A DNA stretch of 8,548 nt from Thermoanaerobaculia bacterium. Its GTDB lineage: Bacteria > Acidobacteriota > Thermoanaerobaculia > Multivoradales > UBA5704. The translations under genes were made by a program, and so were the position numbers. Within the stretch, counting starts at the first letter, position 1. The number at the start of each line of letters is the position of its first letter. Shown piece after piece: positions 6,142 to 8,548 of the stretch. Below the pieces are notes generated by a model. The model saw nothing but the letters and a program-made list of their open reading frames with translations. It made no database searches and was not told the DNA's origin. Location: positions 1 through 8,548 of the forward strand of contig JAICSG010000135.1 of the NCBI GenBank assembly GCA_025937035.1, in the 5' to 3' direction.

Positions 6142-6749
6142 TGCGACGCCCGGGCAAGACCGACGAGCCGGAAGAGCCGCTGCTCTTCGATCTCCCCCTT
6201 TCCGCTCCCGGCGAGGAGTTGGAAGAGGAAGAGCTTCCGATCGCGCCGAAACGGCGGGCTTCCTCCAGTGAGACCCGGCGGACGGGCCCGGTCCCCGTGC
6301 CGGAGCCCGAGGGCCGGATGGAGCCCCGGCCGGCGCCGGCCCCCCGGAGCGAATTCGCCGGCCCGGTACGCCGGCTCGGCGCCGGAGTCGCCGACCTGAT
6401 CGTACATGCCGCGGTGGGGGTCCTCGCCCTGCTCGGCTGCCGCTGGCTGGAGGTGCAGCCGCAGCTCCACGAGTGGCCGGCCTTCGCCCTCTTCCTCCTC
6501 TCCTTCTCCTTCCTCTACACCGTGCTCCCCCTCGCCTTCTGGGGACACACGCCGGGCATGGCCTGGGCGGCCATCACGTCGAGAAACCGGGATGGCGAGC
6601 CGCTGACCTTCGATCAGACGGTCCGGCGCTGGCTGGGAGGGCTGCTGACGCTGGCCCTGGTGGGCCTGCCGGTCTTCCTGGCCTTCGGCGGGCGGACGTT
6701 GACGGACTGGATCAGCGGCTCGGCGACCTATCCGTTTGAGGAAGAGTAG
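6141..6749 (+). CDS. RDD family membrane protein
   Basis: Predicted 202-residue inner-membrane protein. Residues 1-72 are a charged, Pro/Glu-rich cytoplasmic tail (LEEEELPIAPKRR). The RDD domain follows: R77/R78 at the start of the first helix and D85 within it (VRRLGAGVADLIV), matching the Arg-Asp signature. The second helix is about 113-133, then the family-typical HTPGMAWAAITSRNRDGEPLTFDQTVRRWLG (136-166) with D151, and a third helix about 165-183. RDD proteins are of mostly unknown function; some are linked to transport or ion tolerance. The ATG overlaps the stop of the TPR gene (TGATG), so the two are probably translationally coupled and their products may act together at the membrane. 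The 3' end overlaps the convergent membrane-protein gene by 22 bases. Confidence 0.85.
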   Translation: MRRPGKTDEPEEPLLFDLPLSAPGEELEEEELPIAPKRRASSSETRRTGPVPVPEPEGRMEPRPAPAPRSEFAGPVRRLGAGVADLIVHAAVGVLALLGCRWLEVQPQLHEWPAFALFLLSFSFLYTVLPLAFWGHTPGMAWAAITSRNRDGEPLTFDQTVRRWLGGLLTLALVGLPVFLAFGGRTLTDWISGSATYPFEEE

Positions 6750-7348
6750 GCCCGCTCTCTCCGGTTTTCCCGCCACACGCCAACCCCCATCCACAGACTC
6801 CCCACCGCCGTGGCCGCCGCGAAGGCGAGGAGCGGGTTGCCGTGGGGCCAGAGGGCCACGACCCCGCCGAGCTGGTAGATGAGCCCGCAGGCGCGGAAGG
6901 GGGGGAAGGCGAGCCCTCCCAGCATGTAGAAGGAGTGGCCGAGCAGCAGCAGCCAGAGCCCGGGGAGGGCCCAGGCGAGGTCCTGCCAGACCAGCAGCGC
7001 CGAGAGGGCCAGGGCCACGAAGGAGAGGTTCCCCTGGAGGCGCAGCACCCAGGCGGCGAGGGTGCTCCCGGCCTCCTTGCGCCCTGAGCGCCGGATCATC
7101 ATCACCTCGACCGCGCCGCCCAGCAGGATCACCGCCGACCAGGCGAAGAGGACGCCGGCCGGGCCGCGGACCTGGAAGGCGAAGGGGGTGGCCAGCGCCG
7201 CTCCGGGGAGCAGGATGGCCCAGGAAAACCAGGTGATCGGGGATTGCAGGAAGGGGCGGCTGGCCGCGCGGAACAGGTCCCGGACCGGCTCGAGATCGTC
7301 GACGCCGGTCCGGTTGTTGGGTGAGAACAGCGGATCGTATTCGGTCAG
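6728..7348 (-). CDS. Polytopic membrane protein downstream of atpC, probable CTG start
   Basis: I do not recognise a named family. The frame stays open far upstream through atpC, but convincing protein begins LTEYDPLFSPNNRTG. In-frame ATG, GTG and TTG codons are absent from the beginning of that part. CTG at 7348 overlaps the atpC stop (CTGA), mimicking the usual ATGA coupling, and gives about 206 residues. After a soluble N-terminus of about 37 residues come roughly six hydrophobic helices (about 40-58, 64-85, 108-122, 124-145, 153-168, 172-192). E81 lies at the end of helix 2 and H138 within helix 4. The C-terminus is short and basic (WRENRRERAYSSSNG). Position right after atpD-atpC suggests co-transcription, but a link to ATP synthase is not shown by the sequence. 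The 3' end overlaps the RDD gene by 22 bases. Existence is fairly sure; the exact start is not. Confidence 0.72.
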   Translation of the reverse strand: MTEYDPLFSPNNRTGVDDLEPVRDLFRAASRPFLQSPITWFSWAILLPGAALATPFAFQVRGPAGVLFAWSAVILLGGAVEVMMIRRSGRKEAGSTLAAWVLRLQGNLSFVALALSALLVWQDLAWALPGLWLLLLGHSFYMLGGLAFPPFRACGLIYQLGGVVALWPHGNPLLAFAAATAVGSLWMGVGVWRENRRERAYSSSNG

Positions 7349-7767
7349 GCGGCCCGTCCCGACCCGCGCCGGGCCAGGATCTGGCGCTGCGCCTGGGCCG
7401 AGCGGAGCACCCGTTGCCGGGCCTTGAATTCGGCGTCCGTCCTCATCGGCATGCTGTGCGCCTCGGCAAACTGCTTCTCGACGGCCGCCGGATCGATCTC
7501 CTCGATCTTCCTGGCGGCCTCGGTCAGCAGGGTGAGGCGGTTCTCGACCATCTGGGCGAAGCCGCCGTCGACGAAGAGGACCTGGTTGCCCTGCGGGCTC
7601 TCGACCCGCAGCTCGCCGGCCCCCATGCGGTAGAGCAGGGGGGCGCGGCCGGGCAGGATGCCGATCTCGCCGTCGTGGGCGGGGAAGACCACCGAGGTGG
7701 CGTCGGTCTCCAGGACCGCCCGCTCGGGGGTGATGACGCTGCAGTGGAAGGTGTCGGTCCGCGCCAT
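7345..7767 (-). CDS. atpC: ATP synthase F1 epsilon subunit
   Basis: Predicted 140-residue subunit of the F1 central stalk, which couples rotation to catalysis and can inhibit ATP hydrolysis. The N-terminal beta-sandwich (about 1-88) shows FHCSVITPERAVLETDATSVVFPAHDGEIGILPGRAPLLYRMGAGELRV, in which the PAHDGEIGILPGRAPL block is diagnostic. FVDGGFAQMVENRLTLLTEAA follows. The C-terminal helical pair (about 90-135) is Ala/Arg/Gln-rich, ending AQRQILARRGSGRAA. Length is normal for the family. The ATG is supported by GGGAG five bases upstream (complement of 7773-7777). It lies 12 bases after atpD, the common end of an atp operon, and its stop overlaps the start of the following membrane-protein gene. 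Confidence 0.95.
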   Translation of the reverse strand: MARTDTFHCSVITPERAVLETDATSVVFPAHDGEIGILPGRAPLLYRMGAGELRVESPQGNQVLFVDGGFAQMVENRLTLLTEAARKIEEIDPAAVEKQFAEAHSMPMRTDAEFKARQRVLRSAQAQRQILARRGSGRAA

Positions 7768-7779
7768 GGGATCTCCCGC

Positions 7780-8548
<769 letters not shown>

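Overview
The window is uniformly G+C-rich and looks like chromosomal housekeeping DNA from a diderm bacterium. The murein tripeptide ligase Mpl implies meso-diaminopimelate peptidoglycan with recycling. The signal-peptide DUF1573 protein, the TPR/RDD pair and the style of the atpD-atpC end suggest Acidobacteriota or a deltaproteobacterial relative. This placement is an impression from gene content; no rRNA or other marker confirms it.

Layout from left to right. Bases 1-274 hold no credible gene. They carry a degenerate tandem array with TCTCC (GGAGA on the minus strand) every 19-20 bases, running off the left edge. Next on the minus strand is a 71-residue single-domain KTSC protein (277-492), a family suspected of binding RNA. 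Its 5' leader contains a long inverted repeat that would bury its own ribosome binding site. Upstream of it on the same strand is an exported DUF1573 Ig-like protein (584-1600). A 91-base divergent promoter region then leads to mpl (about 1692-3101) on the plus strand. mpl runs tail-to-tail, with an 11-base overlap, into a stand-alone glutamate formimidoyltransferase (3091-3975, minus).

A second divergent, A+T-richer spacer (3976-4074) precedes a plus-strand pair. The first gene is a 688-residue TPR protein anchored by one central membrane helix, with repeat domains on both sides of the membrane. The second is an RDD-family membrane protein joined to it by a one-base stop/start overlap. The RDD gene overlaps by 22 bases the 3' end of the last minus-strand unit. 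Read in its own direction, that unit is atpD (C-terminal 255 residues, cut by the right edge), atpC, and a roughly 206-residue polytopic membrane protein that seems to start at a CTG overlapping the atpC stop.

The genes serve separate functions: envelope maintenance and recycling, histidine-derived one-carbon metabolism, a membrane TPR/RDD module and ATP synthesis. The least explained part is the left end. There a putative RNA-binding protein gene sits between an array whose minus-strand RNA would repeatedly show GGA in small hairpin loops and a leader built from similar sequence units. A protein-sequestering or autoregulatory RNA is a testable hypothesis there. An ordinary decayed minisatellite is the main alternative.
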